Positions 45,146-56,195 of a stretch of 64,000 nt of DNA are shown here, in pieces (position 1 is the stretch's first letter; each line of letters starts with the position of its first letter). The position numbers were made by a program, and so were the translations under genes. The DNA is from Hyaloscypha bicolor E (Eukaryota; Ascomycota; Leotiomycetes; Helotiales; Hyaloscyphaceae), in contig NW_020194615.1 of assembly GCF_002865645.1 (NCBI RefSeq), forward strand, positions 186,001 through 250,000, given 5' to 3'. Under the pieces are notes generated by a model. It did no database searches. It worked only from the letters and a program-made list of their open reading frames with translations, and was not told the origin of the DNA.

Positions 45146-48120
45146 GATGTCGCTTGATTGATCATGGATTCATAGATGATCTTTTGGGATGGGAGAAGGA
45201 AGAAGAGGGAAACAAAAACTGCGGACGCTCTGACGACGATGTCTCAACATCGGACAGAGGGCTTTCGAAGGTCTCGAGAGCCTCGTGCCCAAGTGCAAGC
45301 CATTTCTCTAGCCCGAGTTTGGAAACCCATCCCACCATCTCGAAAAGTCTGACGTATCACAGAGCAGAGATGAAGCGAGCGGGCGTTGTTGTCAATAAAA
45401 GAGTTGGACCCCTGTTGATTTTAGGGAGTTGATTGGTGGGTTTGGGGATGGGTGTCGTGAGGCTGAATGTTGCACGACTGATTTGGGGATGTGGGGCTCC
45501 CTTTTATCGGATTCGGGCCAATTAGAAGGGGTGAGACATTTTGAAGCAATGAAGAAATAAAAATAGATTTTGAAATGAGTGCGTAATTTGAGGGCAAATA
45601 AATTGAGAATTAGGAGGGTAAACAAACCAAAAGGTCCAACTGTTGTAAGTCAGGAGCTGTAGGTTCCATCCCTAGGTTGGGCCCAAGAGAAATAATAGAA
45701 AGCCACGTCATCAAAGTTCTCTTATATAGACGCTTCTACTTTGTGGTAGGGGAGAGAAAGAAGCTCAGTTGATATTGACCAAAGGCCTACTTGATAGAGT
45801 GCAAAGGAGGTGTGGGGAGTCTTCAGGCCATAAGAGAACCACTTGTTTGAGAGCTGTAAGTGGAATGGCTAAAGCTTCAGATTTGCCCGAAAACTTGCCA
45901 GCCTTCCGAGTTTTTTTGCTCAATTTTACCCAGTCTTTAGACTAAAAGGAGAGGGTGCGGCAGTTGTGGAACTCTCATCGCCAAGCAAAATTAAGAAAGG
46001 CTGAGGACCTTGACTTCGTTCGATGTCAAGCCGCGCTTGGCGAAAGAAGGAAGGAGGACACAGAGACGCAAAGAAGATTCCCGAGAGAGTGAATTCAGCT
46101 TGAAGTGCCGGCATCGTAAGACTGCCTTTCGAGATGTCTCCTTAGTCCTGAAGATCTCTAGTGCAACCTGATGCATCATTCCACTCCAGAGTGACCACTC
46201 GTTAGCCATGGCAGCACACCCTCATTGTTGACTCGGTGATATCCAAAAGCTAGATAAACAAACACGGTGATAATCAAAATTCGTCGATTTGATATCTTCG
46301 GTCTAGATTTGTCCTCCCCACTTGGGCCGCCGTCTCTTCGAAAGGGGTGATCCTTGCACACACTGTGGGGATTGGGAGAAAACGCATCACGGTCGCTGCC
46401 CGAATATGAATAACGCCCAGGTTCCGCGGCACAAGTTCGAAAGGGGATGCCCGTCGGTGAAGGAAGCCTCAAACTCATGGAGCCTGGGTCCCGCTGTCAC
46501 ACTCCCCAGGCAAGTCCTTGAAGCGCCTGTTAGGAACGAGATTATATGCAACACGTTGCCTAGAAAACAAGCAAGAAAGGCTAAAGTGATGTCATTGAGT
46601 CTTTTGATGAATACTTAACGATGATCTTGTAAGGGACTTATCACCTCGACCAGCTTTTGAACATTTGATGCTGTTGGTAGATTGTGAGGTCACGAGACTC
46701 GCATGTGACTCCGTGACCGAGTACTCTTTCACTGCCCTTTCCCGCAGGATCTCACCGAGTATTCAGAGAGGCTGCCAAGCGTTGCCAAACGGCAGATGGC
46801 TTCTGCTGCAATGCACCGAACTTCTCTGGTGGGGCGTTACAAAGAAAATTCCCGTGGGCAATGCCGCTCCCTCCCTCGGACTCAAGTAGCGCCAATGTGA
46901 GAGCGCCGATTGCCCCTCCTTATTGTTCAGGCTGGCCTGCAGTATCGTTAGCGGAATGCGGCTTTCTGCAACGGGTGCCCAGGCCTGGTGGAGCTAGTGG
47001 ATCTTGCAGGCTTGCATCGCATACCCGCATGAGGAAGGTTTGGAGCCATTGGGCAATGGATGGGCAGCCTGATATTGATATTCGAGAAGGGAAGAGTAGG
47101 GAAGAGGAGAGAACAGAAGAGGGCACCGGCGACAGAACAATGGTAAGAGGAAACATCAGACATCGGCAGACATGACGGGTGTCTGCAGCGGCAGTGGGGA
47201 TATACCAGTCATTGCAAGGGGTGGAATGGAGAGCAAAAAGGAGGGATGACGCATGAGGCGAGAGAGTGAAGGATCTCCCAGCAAATCGAAGCAGCACTCA
47301 CGAGAAGCTGCCGTCACCGAACAGGACCCTGATAATTCACTTTCGCTGTGGAGCCGCATTCTATTCTGGCACTTCACTACGTAAGGACTTGCTTGCCCTT
47401 GCCCTGAAATCCTCCTTCAACTTGCGCTGGCCGCGGTTCTCCTGATACTGTGGTAACCACTTTGGCTTGGGTATCACGGACCTCACTCCTCCCTCCGGAC
47501 CCCCTTTTTGCATCCCACGACCTCGCCGCACTGCCCTCTCCCTCACCCCCTCCCCCTCTCCCTTTCCTCCTCGCACCGGCCCGCTCAAACACCCAGCCCA
47601 CAGACTCGGGGACCAAAACCTCCACCAGTCTCGTCGCTGTGTCTGCACACCCTCTGCTTCACATCATCCGCAGCCGCAGACTGCAGCAGCAGCAGCGGGG
47701 TCGTACCTCCAGGCAGAAACGCCACGAGAACTTCCAAGGTCCAACACCCAACATACAACATCCAACATCCGCAGAATTCCCCGCTGCAGCTATCTGCACG
47801 TTTCCGCCATTGGCAGCCCTACGATCCACACACCCGCATTGCATTCGGCGAGACAGTGCGTACATTTCAATCCCTCCTCCCTCTTCTAGCGGCTTCGTCG
47901 CCATCGAGATTGTTTGCTGAGCAACGGCGGCCTACTCGTACAGAGCTCGCTAGCAAATTCAGTGACATCGCGTTGCACTACACCCTCGCGTGCGACAGCT
48001 TACAGTACTCGTACTCGATCGCCCTCGCCGACTACTCCAAGGTCGAGTCACTGCCTCATTTGTTTCCTGCAAATTTTCTCGAGCTGAAGGGGACTTTCTG
48101 CGAACACAGCTACTGGCACG
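45146..48120. other. 3 kb intergenic region, no gene seen
   Basis: The left part is the promoter of the membrane-protein gene. The right part (about 47450-48120) is C-rich leader of the next gene. Frames between are unconvincing. The open frames over 47450-48131 overlap in three phases and are Pro/Ser/His-rich, a sign of non-coding C-rich DNA. Confidence 0.5.
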
Positions 48121-51100
48121 ATGGCCGATAGATACGGAAACAGATACGCTCCTCGAACTCGATCCCCTCCTCCATCCTTCTCTGCGAGAGCCTCTCTTCC
48201 TATCGACATCAGTGGCTACCACATGTCGTCACCACACCACCATGTCGTCCCCACCGGCCATCGCGAAGTGATTCCCACTCGCAGCTCGAGCGTTGCCAAC
48301 AACGGGGCATTGGTGACGACATACAAGGTCACAGCAGATGGTATTCCCACGCGGGGCAGCAGTGTGCGGGAAGGAAGCAGATCGCGAAGATTTACTGTCG
48401 ACAACCATAACAGACCACCCATCATCATCACTGAGAGTTCACCGAGGGAGAGAGCGGTGATTCACAGCGGCGGAGGCATGAGACCTGGCAGCCCTTTGTC
48501 GAACCCCTATCGCTCGAGCGAGGAAGATTACGTTGCTACACCGGCGTCTTCAAGACATGGCCGCCAGCACACGAAGCGGCATAGTACGTCGATGGATAAT
48601 GGCGATATTAGAGGCTCTGGATTACGGGTTGCGCCAGTTCGAGAACCAAACTATGCCAACATAAGATCGCGACCAATATACCCCAACCAACTGGTCAGAC
48701 ATGCGGACAATGTGGCCGAGGATTTTGGTGAGAATGGATATGGATACACGAATCCACAAGAAGTGGTGCGCTATGATTTGCAAAGGACTGCTCCTCCACC
48801 TGTTGTGCAGACACGGCCGCGCAGAGATAGTTATGAAGGGAGGACAAGCAGACCAACCAGTATTACGGGTTACAACGACATTGTCCCTCGGTCCTACGAT
48901 GGCAGAGAACGAGGCCCTCCTCCTTCGACTAGGGGCTTTGATAGGATCCCTGGATCTGGAAGAGGATGGGAGCCGCCTCAGATTAGGATGCCAGTTCCTC
49001 CTTCTCCATCTTCAATGTCCCCTATGGACCCGATCCCCAGACCTGCTCCTTTCGAACCTGTTGAGCCAGCGAGACGGATCAGCTCGCGGAATAGCTCGCG
49101 CGCTAGGCCAACATCGCTTTATCACGATCGCGAGCCAAGACGGGGACCAAGAGAAGACTATTATGAGGCCAGAGACGATGACCGAGATTGGAGGGAGAGA
49201 ACACATCATAATGGTCGGCATGAGGATGGTGTTGAGCAGAGGGGGTATGGTCTTCGAGCTGAACGGCCGGAAAGAGTTGAGCGATCTGACCGGCATGACA
49301 GACGCGAGAGAGGCTCTGATGAGGATCGTTCAGATTACAAGGAGCACAAGGAGCACAAGGATCACAAGGGTAGGAGTGAGAGACGTGAGAGAGGCTCTGA
49401 TGAAGAACGATCAGATTACAGGGAGCATAAAGAACATAAAGGCAGACGTGAGAGAGGCTCTGATGAGGATCGATCGGATTACAAGGAGCATAAAGAACAC
49501 AAGGGCAGACGTGAGAGAGGCTCTGATGAGGATCGGTCAGATTACAAGGATCACAAAGACCACAAGGGTCGAGATTTAGCAGCTACTGGTCTCAGTCTTG
49601 CTGCTACTGCCGCAGGGCTCAAGGCCGTCAAGAACGCAACTCGGGACGGCCGAGATGATCGCGATGATCGAGACGAACGACGAAGCGATTATGATGATGA
49701 GCCTCGAAGACGTCGCGACCGGGATGATAGGGACTCTGTTGATTTAAGTGGCAGAGATCCTAAGGAGAGGCGGCGCAGGGACGATGACCATCCACCAAGG
49801 GTTTCACCCCCGCCAAGAGACAGACCAGACCCGAGAGACATCCCTCCTCCACCCAGCCCTCCGCCCTCCGACAAAGATGTCAAAGTTGGCAGCCCAACAC
49901 AAGCTGCATTCCTTGATCTTAGCGGCCGGGACCCAAGAGAACGCAAGTCATCCAAAGATGATGATGAGCGTCGAGAACGTCGCAGGCGGCGGTCTGAAGC
50001 CCCAGAAACTGGCTCTGTAGATTCTGATTCCGACAGTTCAGTATCACCGAATGATACCACACATCCTGCTCGAGCCGAATCTCGACTGAAACGAAAGTCT
50101 GGTGTAGCAGCAGGAGCTTTCAACCCCAAGGACACAATGGGTCTCATGGCTCTGAAAGAGGCACTCAACAAGAAAGATTCTGCGCCCAAGGATGCGCCTC
50201 AAGAGCCTGTCAAAGCCCCTCGCGAGTCGCTGACAAAGGATCCTCGAGATGTTGTAGACATCCGAAGAGAACTCGATGAGCGACGACCACGTGATCCACT
50301 TCAGCCGAATGACAATCGCCAACTTCGCGTCGTCTCCCCGCCGAGAGAGAAGGCTGAAGAGAAGCCGGTAAAGGGTATCCTGCGGCAACCTCGTGAAAAG
50401 TTCCCCGAAGACCCAGCACCGATCCGCGAAGGTGTGGCCCCTCTCAAGGATGCCAAGAAAGATGGCATTCCTCCTGACGCTCGATGGACAAAGATCAGTC
50501 GAAAGCTCGTGAACCCGGAAGCATTGGAGGCAGGCAAAGAGAGATTTGAGGCACGAGAGGACTTCGTGATTGTGCTGAGAGTCTTATCCAGAGACGAGGT
50601 TCAGGGCTACGCGGAAGTCACACAGCGGATTAGAGGTTTGTTTTACCTACTGTGTTAAAGTATCAATTGCTAACCAGTGTAGCTGCCCGTGAAGCAATAG
50701 AAGAACAGGAAGCCAATGAACGCCGTCGACTCCGCCGCGAAAAACACGAACGCCACAAACGCGAACGCAACGGTGACGTCGAGCGCGAACCCCGCGAACG
50801 CGGTGAACGCAGTGAACGTGACAGAGCCGAGAGATCTGAGCGCCGTCGTCACCACCGCAGCGAGCGCGACAGAGGCTCACACTCCGAGTCTGACTCGAGC
50901 GATGAGCAGGACTATGTTGAAGATAAACCGAAAATGCTGGAGGCGCCGAAGAAGAAGGGGGGCTTTGAGGAGCCGGTTATGAGTGGCGGACTTGGAGATG
51001 TAAGGGGATTTGGAGAGGAAGAGAAGAGGGATCCGCTGGGTCTCACGAATATGAGTAATTTGAGGGAAAATCCCAATGTACCGGGACAGTATATCGGGTA

Positions 51101-51149
51101 TGTGAGGAATCCTCCGACGCCTGCGGCGTTGGTGGGTGGGAAGAAGTAA
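48121..51149 (+). CDS. Large charged low-complexity protein with DUF8035-like C-terminal region
   Basis: Two exons (48121-50635, 50683-51149), 993 residues. Residues 1-350 are Arg/Ser/Pro-rich and disordered. Residues about 390-485 hold four tandem copies of RERGSDEDRSDYKEHKEHK. Then come RD/RR-rich stretches with two DLSGRDP(K/R)ER motifs, PPPSPPPSDK, and near residue 785 the block PPDARWTKISRKLVNPEALE followed by FEAREDFVIVLRVLSRDEVQ, which I recall as the fungal DUF8035 domain. The end is RE/RH-rich and finishes YIGYVRNPPTPAALVGGKK. RS/RD-rich composition suggests nuclear RNA-related or scaffold roles, but that is inference only. The intron (47 nt) is fixed by frame: RIRAAREAIEEQEANERR. 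Confidence 0.85.
49297..49570 (+). repeat. Tandem coding repeats in the charged protein
   Basis: Four units built on RRERGSDEDRSDYKEHKEHK, the last two almost identical at DNA level, with a period of about 66 bp in the second half. All keep the frame. Confidence 0.75.
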
Positions 51150-51694
51150 TGGAAATGGATTGGCAATGAAGCGAGGGGCCATGATGGAATGGTTGATGAA
51201 AAGATGAGATGAGAGATATGAGAGATGAGATTAAGATGAAAAGTAGATTCTGACTTGAAGGGCATTTTCCTTGGTGTTGGGATATTGTATTTCTGGGTGT
51301 CGAGGGATAGGCATGGATACAGGTGATTTCGGCGAGCTTCAAGTTCCTTACTAAGTGTACGATGGGTGGCATATTGCATTTTGATTCTGGTTCTATTTGA
51401 AAGGTGCTGGTCTGAGGCGGACGGATCTAGGAAAAGAAAAGAAATAATATATCTCTTGATTTACTTTGCTTTTGGTCGTGTTCTCGAGCAATAAGTGGAT
51501 GTTGAGTGACCGTAGTTCGATCCTTGTTTTACCTGCCAACTTGTCTTCTGTCCCAATCTCCCCAAATGGTTCTGAACATCGCCATTACTTGTTCGCTTCC
51601 TTTTGAGAAAGATTCCCATGATCGAACACTCAGACGGAATGAAACAATGACTAGTCCTTCGCTCCTTCGTTCCTCGCGAGTCCGTGCCTTCCTT

Positions 51695-51725
<31 letters not shown>

Positions 51726-52127
51726 ATTTCATGCTTTACCCTTTCTCAAAGCGTCGTGGCCGAAGATGGCGAGTTGAGGCTGTGGGGAGATGTCTCTTCT
51801 TGAAGGTGGCCCGCACTCGATGCATCCTTTTGTTGAGGAAGCCAGTAGAAATGCTCTTGATGTGTCAGCAGGTCGACAAGGTCAAATACAGTGGCTGGGT
51901 GAAGTACTCACCTATTCGCAACAGTTGGAGACACTTTCGTCCTAATGCGACAGTGACTGAAGGTTGGGGGATGCTCTTGAATCTATGGGTCATTGAGAAG
52001 GAAGTTGTAATGCGTTTCCGGCTTGATGTTGCTGGGCTTCCAGAAAAGGAAGGAAGAGGTGTGTTAGCGCTCCTCGATCGACTTGCAGAGCATTCTTTTG
52101 CGTTTCCGTTCTACTCTTTCCCTGCTT
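51150..52127. other. Intergenic region with a CTT microsatellite
   Basis: Convergent 3' flanks. The forward frame 51506-52162 spans a CTT run and has no family signal, so it is not called. Confidence 0.5.
51692..51724 (+). repeat. CTT trinucleotide microsatellite, about 11 units
   Basis: Uninterrupted CTT repeats in intergenic DNA. Confidence 0.9.
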
Positions 52128-53353
52128 TCATGCAATGGCTAGTGATGCCATTGAAGCCTTAGTAACATTCAGTATCTGCAAACAAGGAGCATTTTCCTCC
52201 CCAAGGCATTGTCTCTGATGAAAGACGTTGAGCATGCCGGGGCTTCCTAGGACATCCATCTTGGTATGTCCCCTTCGTTGCCGCTGCTCCATCTCGGAAA
52301 TGATGCCTCTCAGACCAGGAGTCATCATCTCATGACCATAGACATCATCTCGTATGATGCAATGCACGGAATCTCGCCAGTCGTCTGGCTCCATCAGAGC
52401 ATTCTCGGGCCTGGTAATCTTACTTTCACCACACAACTCACTTAGGCCGGAAACGCTAATCTCTGGAGACAGAATGGGTATCATCTTGTACCCGGCAGTT
52501 TTCGCCATACTGGCTTCGTGGTCCACTATTTCCAGCAATCGCTTATAGCTGTTGACGATGATGGGCAGCAATGTGCCCAATAACATTGTGTTCTGAAATG
52601 CTTCAATTGCGGGCTTCACTGAGGTTGCTGAACAGTGGCCACACTTCTCACATCTAAGGACGACCTGAGCTGTGCTTGCAGCAGCTCGAACGGCTATCAA
52701 CGCAGCACCAACTTCGGGTGGGAGTTCCTGCAGAGACGACATGGCCAAGTACATTGTGGCAAGGCAGCTGCAGGATGTCGCAGTGGCGGGAAGCGGAGCA
52801 CTATTCCCTTCGATACCATTGCGCGGCCTGATGGATCCTGGCATGCCAGGCGGTTGTAAATAGAACTCTGCTCCAAAGGCAAGTGGACTGTGGAGATCTC
52901 CAGCACCAGGATTCCACAGACCAAGATCGTTCTCGGTCGTCCGGCCCAATGAGCTATTGCCTCCATCGTTTGAGGCTGTAGACCGTTGCCCAGCCTCAAA
53001 CAATAGGCTCGCATCTTCAATATAAGGATCGATTGGAAAATTCTCGTTAATATGTTGCAAAGGCTGACCATCTTGCGGAGCTGAATGGAGGAGTTCCGCG
53101 CCACCGTTCAGCGTCGTCTTGTCGCATCGCCTTTTCCTCGGACGACCCATACGCTTCTGCTCGGAGTAATGACATCCGATGTCCTCGTAATTACATCGAG
53201 AACATCCTTCTGGCTCCTTCGAACAAGACTTTTTCAGTGCTCCTAGCTTGAAGTCAGCATTTTGCGCGTGGTGCTTCGACGCGGGGTCGTACTGCACCCA
53301 TCGCAGGCCCGGTGTTTTGAAACAGCCTTATTCGGTGGATCAGTGGGAGGCAT
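52128..53353 (-). CDS. Zn2Cys6 transcription factor, AflR-like
   Basis: Exons 53353-53293 and 53242-52128 give 391 residues. The intron (53292-53243, GTACGA...CTAG) cuts the zinc cluster, and joining it gives the full signature: C17-x2-C20-x6-C27-x6-C34-x2-C37-x6-C44, read as ACDGCRALKKSCSKEPEGCS and onward. A basic GRPRKRR follows at about 53-59. The middle is acidic and disordered. The C-terminal half has a Cys motif CEKCGHCSATSVKPAIEAFQ and a helical end (PIIVNSYKRLLEIVDHEASM), which resembles AflR-type regulators of secondary metabolism. Starting at the ATG at 53297 would lose half of the zinc cluster. It is followed on the same strand, upstream, by a methyltransferase gene. Confidence 0.85.
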
Positions 53354-53726
53354 TGTAACTTATAAATCAGTTGGCGCGTGTTGCCTTCTTTCTAGGTCTA
53401 TAACGGTAGTCCCATGGATGCTACTGAAGTGAGGCTACTGAAGAAGGGAAAGAGAAGTTGGAGCCTGGCGAAATATTCCTTGCAGGGACCCTTCCCGACA
53501 TGGACCAGTAGAATTCAGGGAGAGCAACGCCAACTTTCAGATACCTGCTCTTCAGTGCCAGGGCATATCCGCTAAATTGTAGGGCATCAGTCGCTAATTT
53601 CTAGTACAATGACTTCAATTTAATTCCAGACGATCAGTTACATGATTATATGAGATCGAGCAACTCTTATTTAAAGCAGCACTCTCTCTTTCTTTCCTAA
53701 AGGCATGAAACATTGTCCCACAGCTG
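53354..53726. promoter_or_regulatory. Promoter region of the Zn2Cys6 gene
   Basis: 373 bp between the methyltransferase 3' end and the regulator start codon. No distinct elements identified. Confidence 0.4.
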
Positions 53727-54657
53727 TTACAATCCGTAAATCCTTGTCCCACGCGCCATGAAGACATCTGCAGTCATACTATGCCCCGCAGTCTCGAACA
53801 CAGCACCCTTCGCAATGACTTCGAAGCCGAAGTCCTTTCCCACACCCGCATTCTCAAATATCTCTTTTATTTCCAGTTCTCCAAACCCTCTCTTCTTCCT
53901 TCTCTTGGTAGCAGCACCGCCGCCACTGCCATGTCCATACTTCTTCCAAAACCCGAGATCATGTTGATGACCGTCTCCATCTCCACCAGTCGTCTCATCC
54001 ACAACAAAGTCAAGGATCAACAGCACACCACCCGTCCTCAAGCGCTCAGCAAGCCTGGTTGCACCCGACACTGTTTCGTTGATTTGATGGAACCCGAGCC
54101 CGACAACAGCAAGGTCGAAGCCCCAGAATTCCTCCGCCTTGAAGGCTGTTGGAGACGGATCGGCTGGGTCGAGAAGATTTCCCACGAACGCGGACATCTG
54201 TGGTATGATTGAGCCTGACCAGGTGTTGTATTCGTGCACCATGTGAGGGGAGACGTCCATGCCCACCGCTTGGGTGATGTAGGGTGCTAGTGCCTGATGC
54301 CTCTCAGTCAGTTCTATAGATACGGGCTGAAGAAACCGAGTACATACACGAGATATCATCCCTCCCCCACACCCATAATCCAACAACCTCACCCTCTTCT
54401 CCTTGACTTCCCCTTCCTCGGTCCCATCTTTCGCTTTATCATCGCGGAAGTCAACGCCGATCCAGTCAAGGCGAGCGCGGATCTCCTCTACGAGCAGCTC
54501 CGTGGTCTTCTCATTCTTGTTGGAATGGGCTGAAGCCATGGTACTATGGTAGACATTCAGTGAGCGGGGAATAAAGAGAGTGTGCAGATATAAGGAGTAA
54601 CGCGACTTACTCGGCATGCGCCTCGTCCCCAATTTTACCACCGCATTGTCCACACAT
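53727..54657 (-). CDS. SAM-dependent class I methyltransferase
   Basis: Exons 54657-54611, 54543-54348 and 54293-53727 give 269 residues. The start is MCGQCGGKIGDEAHA, and the first join gives DTMASAHSNKNEKTTELLVE. Motif I, the SAM-binding loop, is RLLDYGCGGGMIS. Later come QAVGMDVSPHMVHEYN (motif II acidic residue), FDLAVVGLGFHQI and LRTGGVLLILDFVVDE. The 54 nt second intron has no stop and lies inside the domain (MISR/ALAPYITQ); retention would insert 18 residues. The substrate is unknown. Sitting beside a Zn2Cys6 regulator, it may belong to a small secondary-metabolism locus, but no core synthase is in view. The CGQCGG start is unusual. Confidence 0.82.
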
Positions 54658-56195
54658 TTTTATTTTTCAAAACAGAGTTCGCTTTGAGTTTCTGTTGCGT
54701 TTTTAGTGAAGTTGGTTGTCTTGTACTCTAAGTATGTGCTGTTCGGAAAGTCCATTATCCTGGAACTCACGTCGCTTCTATACCTCTTCGGATTTTCCAA
54801 ATCCAGCACACCTTTACATACATTGCGGCGACTTTTTGACACTCAAAGCCCCGGTTCCATGTTATACTTACGGCAAGGAATCATAGGTCCAACAGTCGTT
54901 GTGCCAAGCCTCCGCCCTTCTCCCGCGAATGGTTCCGCGAAACTCTCCGCAAATGTCTCCGCACCTGTGTCGGCTGAAGTTTCCACCAATATTCGCCGGC
55001 CATGGCTTTTGTAATAACCACAACATTCGGAACTTTTAATGTTCTGTCCAATAAATTAATGTGAGGTGATTAATCTAAGACGAAGTGTAGCTAGTTTTAG
55101 CCTTCGCTATGTAATGGCAAGCTGGGTGACGTAATGAGCACAAATTTTAACAGTGTGGGAAAAAAACCTGAAAATCTGAGTACGGTTTTGAGGGCTTTTT
55201 CTATATCACTTGTCGGTATGGAATAAGGAGGGTCGTCGTTGCTTCCCTGAAGCTTTGGGATGAACTGATTGAAGGAGAGTGGGAGGTTGTTCTTGAGTAG
55301 ATGGGCTTCTACAAACTATATAAGGGAATTCAGATTTAAAGAGGAAAGCTATGCGCGGCTAGAGCAAGACCTCTCCTTGGAACTTGCTATCATGTAACTA
55401 AAATTGAGGTATTAATCGCTCGGTTCTGAAGTAGTCTACTGACATGCTAATATAGGATTTCTATACTGATCGCCGAGCAGCTTAAAAATGTATTGTGATG
55501 GCGCTGTTTTCATGAATAAGTAAAGAATACGAAAAGAGTTAATGTTTACACTTAGCAATACCTGGTTGATCTAAAAACATTATGTCTCTTTACAGGGTGA
55601 GACCACCCAATTCTATTCTTTGCGGCAGGGTGCGTGAATAACCCTAACTCAACCAGTTCAACCTAAAAGAAGCCACTGAACCCGCTGGATCTAATAGCCG
55701 GTTAACTAGGACATTTTTATTAAGGTGTGCCTGATGCTCCAGGAGGTACGAGGTTGTGACCAGATGAGAGGCGTGCAAATACAACAGGACTAGTTAGTTG
55801 ACTCCCAAAGCATGACTAACCCCGTTGAGTTCTGAAGCTTGCTAACTATTTCACTGTTAAATAGAGTAAACAAACCGAGGTTTCCTGGCAATATCACGGC
55901 TGGATCTCTTACTACCTGCGCGTGGGCCCTATTGCTATAGTACGTGACCGGAGAGAGCGACGTTGTGTTTGGACAGTTCGCCATCCCCGGAATCGACACG
56001 ATGGTGGACCCATGCTTGAATATTGTTCCCGTGTGAATAAAGGTCTCCGGCAGACGGCAAGATGGTTGATGGAATCCGCTCAAAAGCAGTTTATCGATAT
56101 GGGCGAAGGAGATTCACTGGGTCTCCAAGATATCGTCCAGAGCTGCACGAATTGGCAGCCTGGGACCAGGCTGGTGAATAAGCCAGCCGGCTTAT
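54658..56195. other. Intergenic region up to the repeat boundary
   Basis: 1.5 kb of mixed composition without a supported gene. The right border, near 56195, is where normal GC content gives way to strongly AT-rich DNA. Confidence 0.5.

Noticed and set aside
46322..46618. Possible zinc-knuckle motif PCTHCGDWEKTHHGRCP
   Set aside because: The spacing does not fit C-x2-C-x4-H-x4-C, and the surrounding frame has no other support.
47450..48131. Three overlapping forward frames upstream of the charged-protein gene
   Set aside because: All are Pro/Ser/His-rich products of C-rich DNA in three phases. More likely 5' leader and promoter.
51506..52162. 218-codon forward frame
   Set aside because: It crosses a CTT microsatellite, giving a Leu run, shows no family motif, and its end overlaps the 3' end of the Zn2Cys6 gene on the other strand.
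53242..53297. Start of the Zn2Cys6 gene at the ATG at 53297
   Set aside because: It would drop the first two zinc-binding Cys. The upstream exon starting at 53353 gives the complete six-Cys cluster.
55560..55700. Short stretches resembling rRNA ends (ACCTGGTTGATC, GAACCCGCTGGATC)
   Set aside because: Similarity is limited to about a dozen bases each, and the neighbouring sequence does not follow rRNA. Judged chance.
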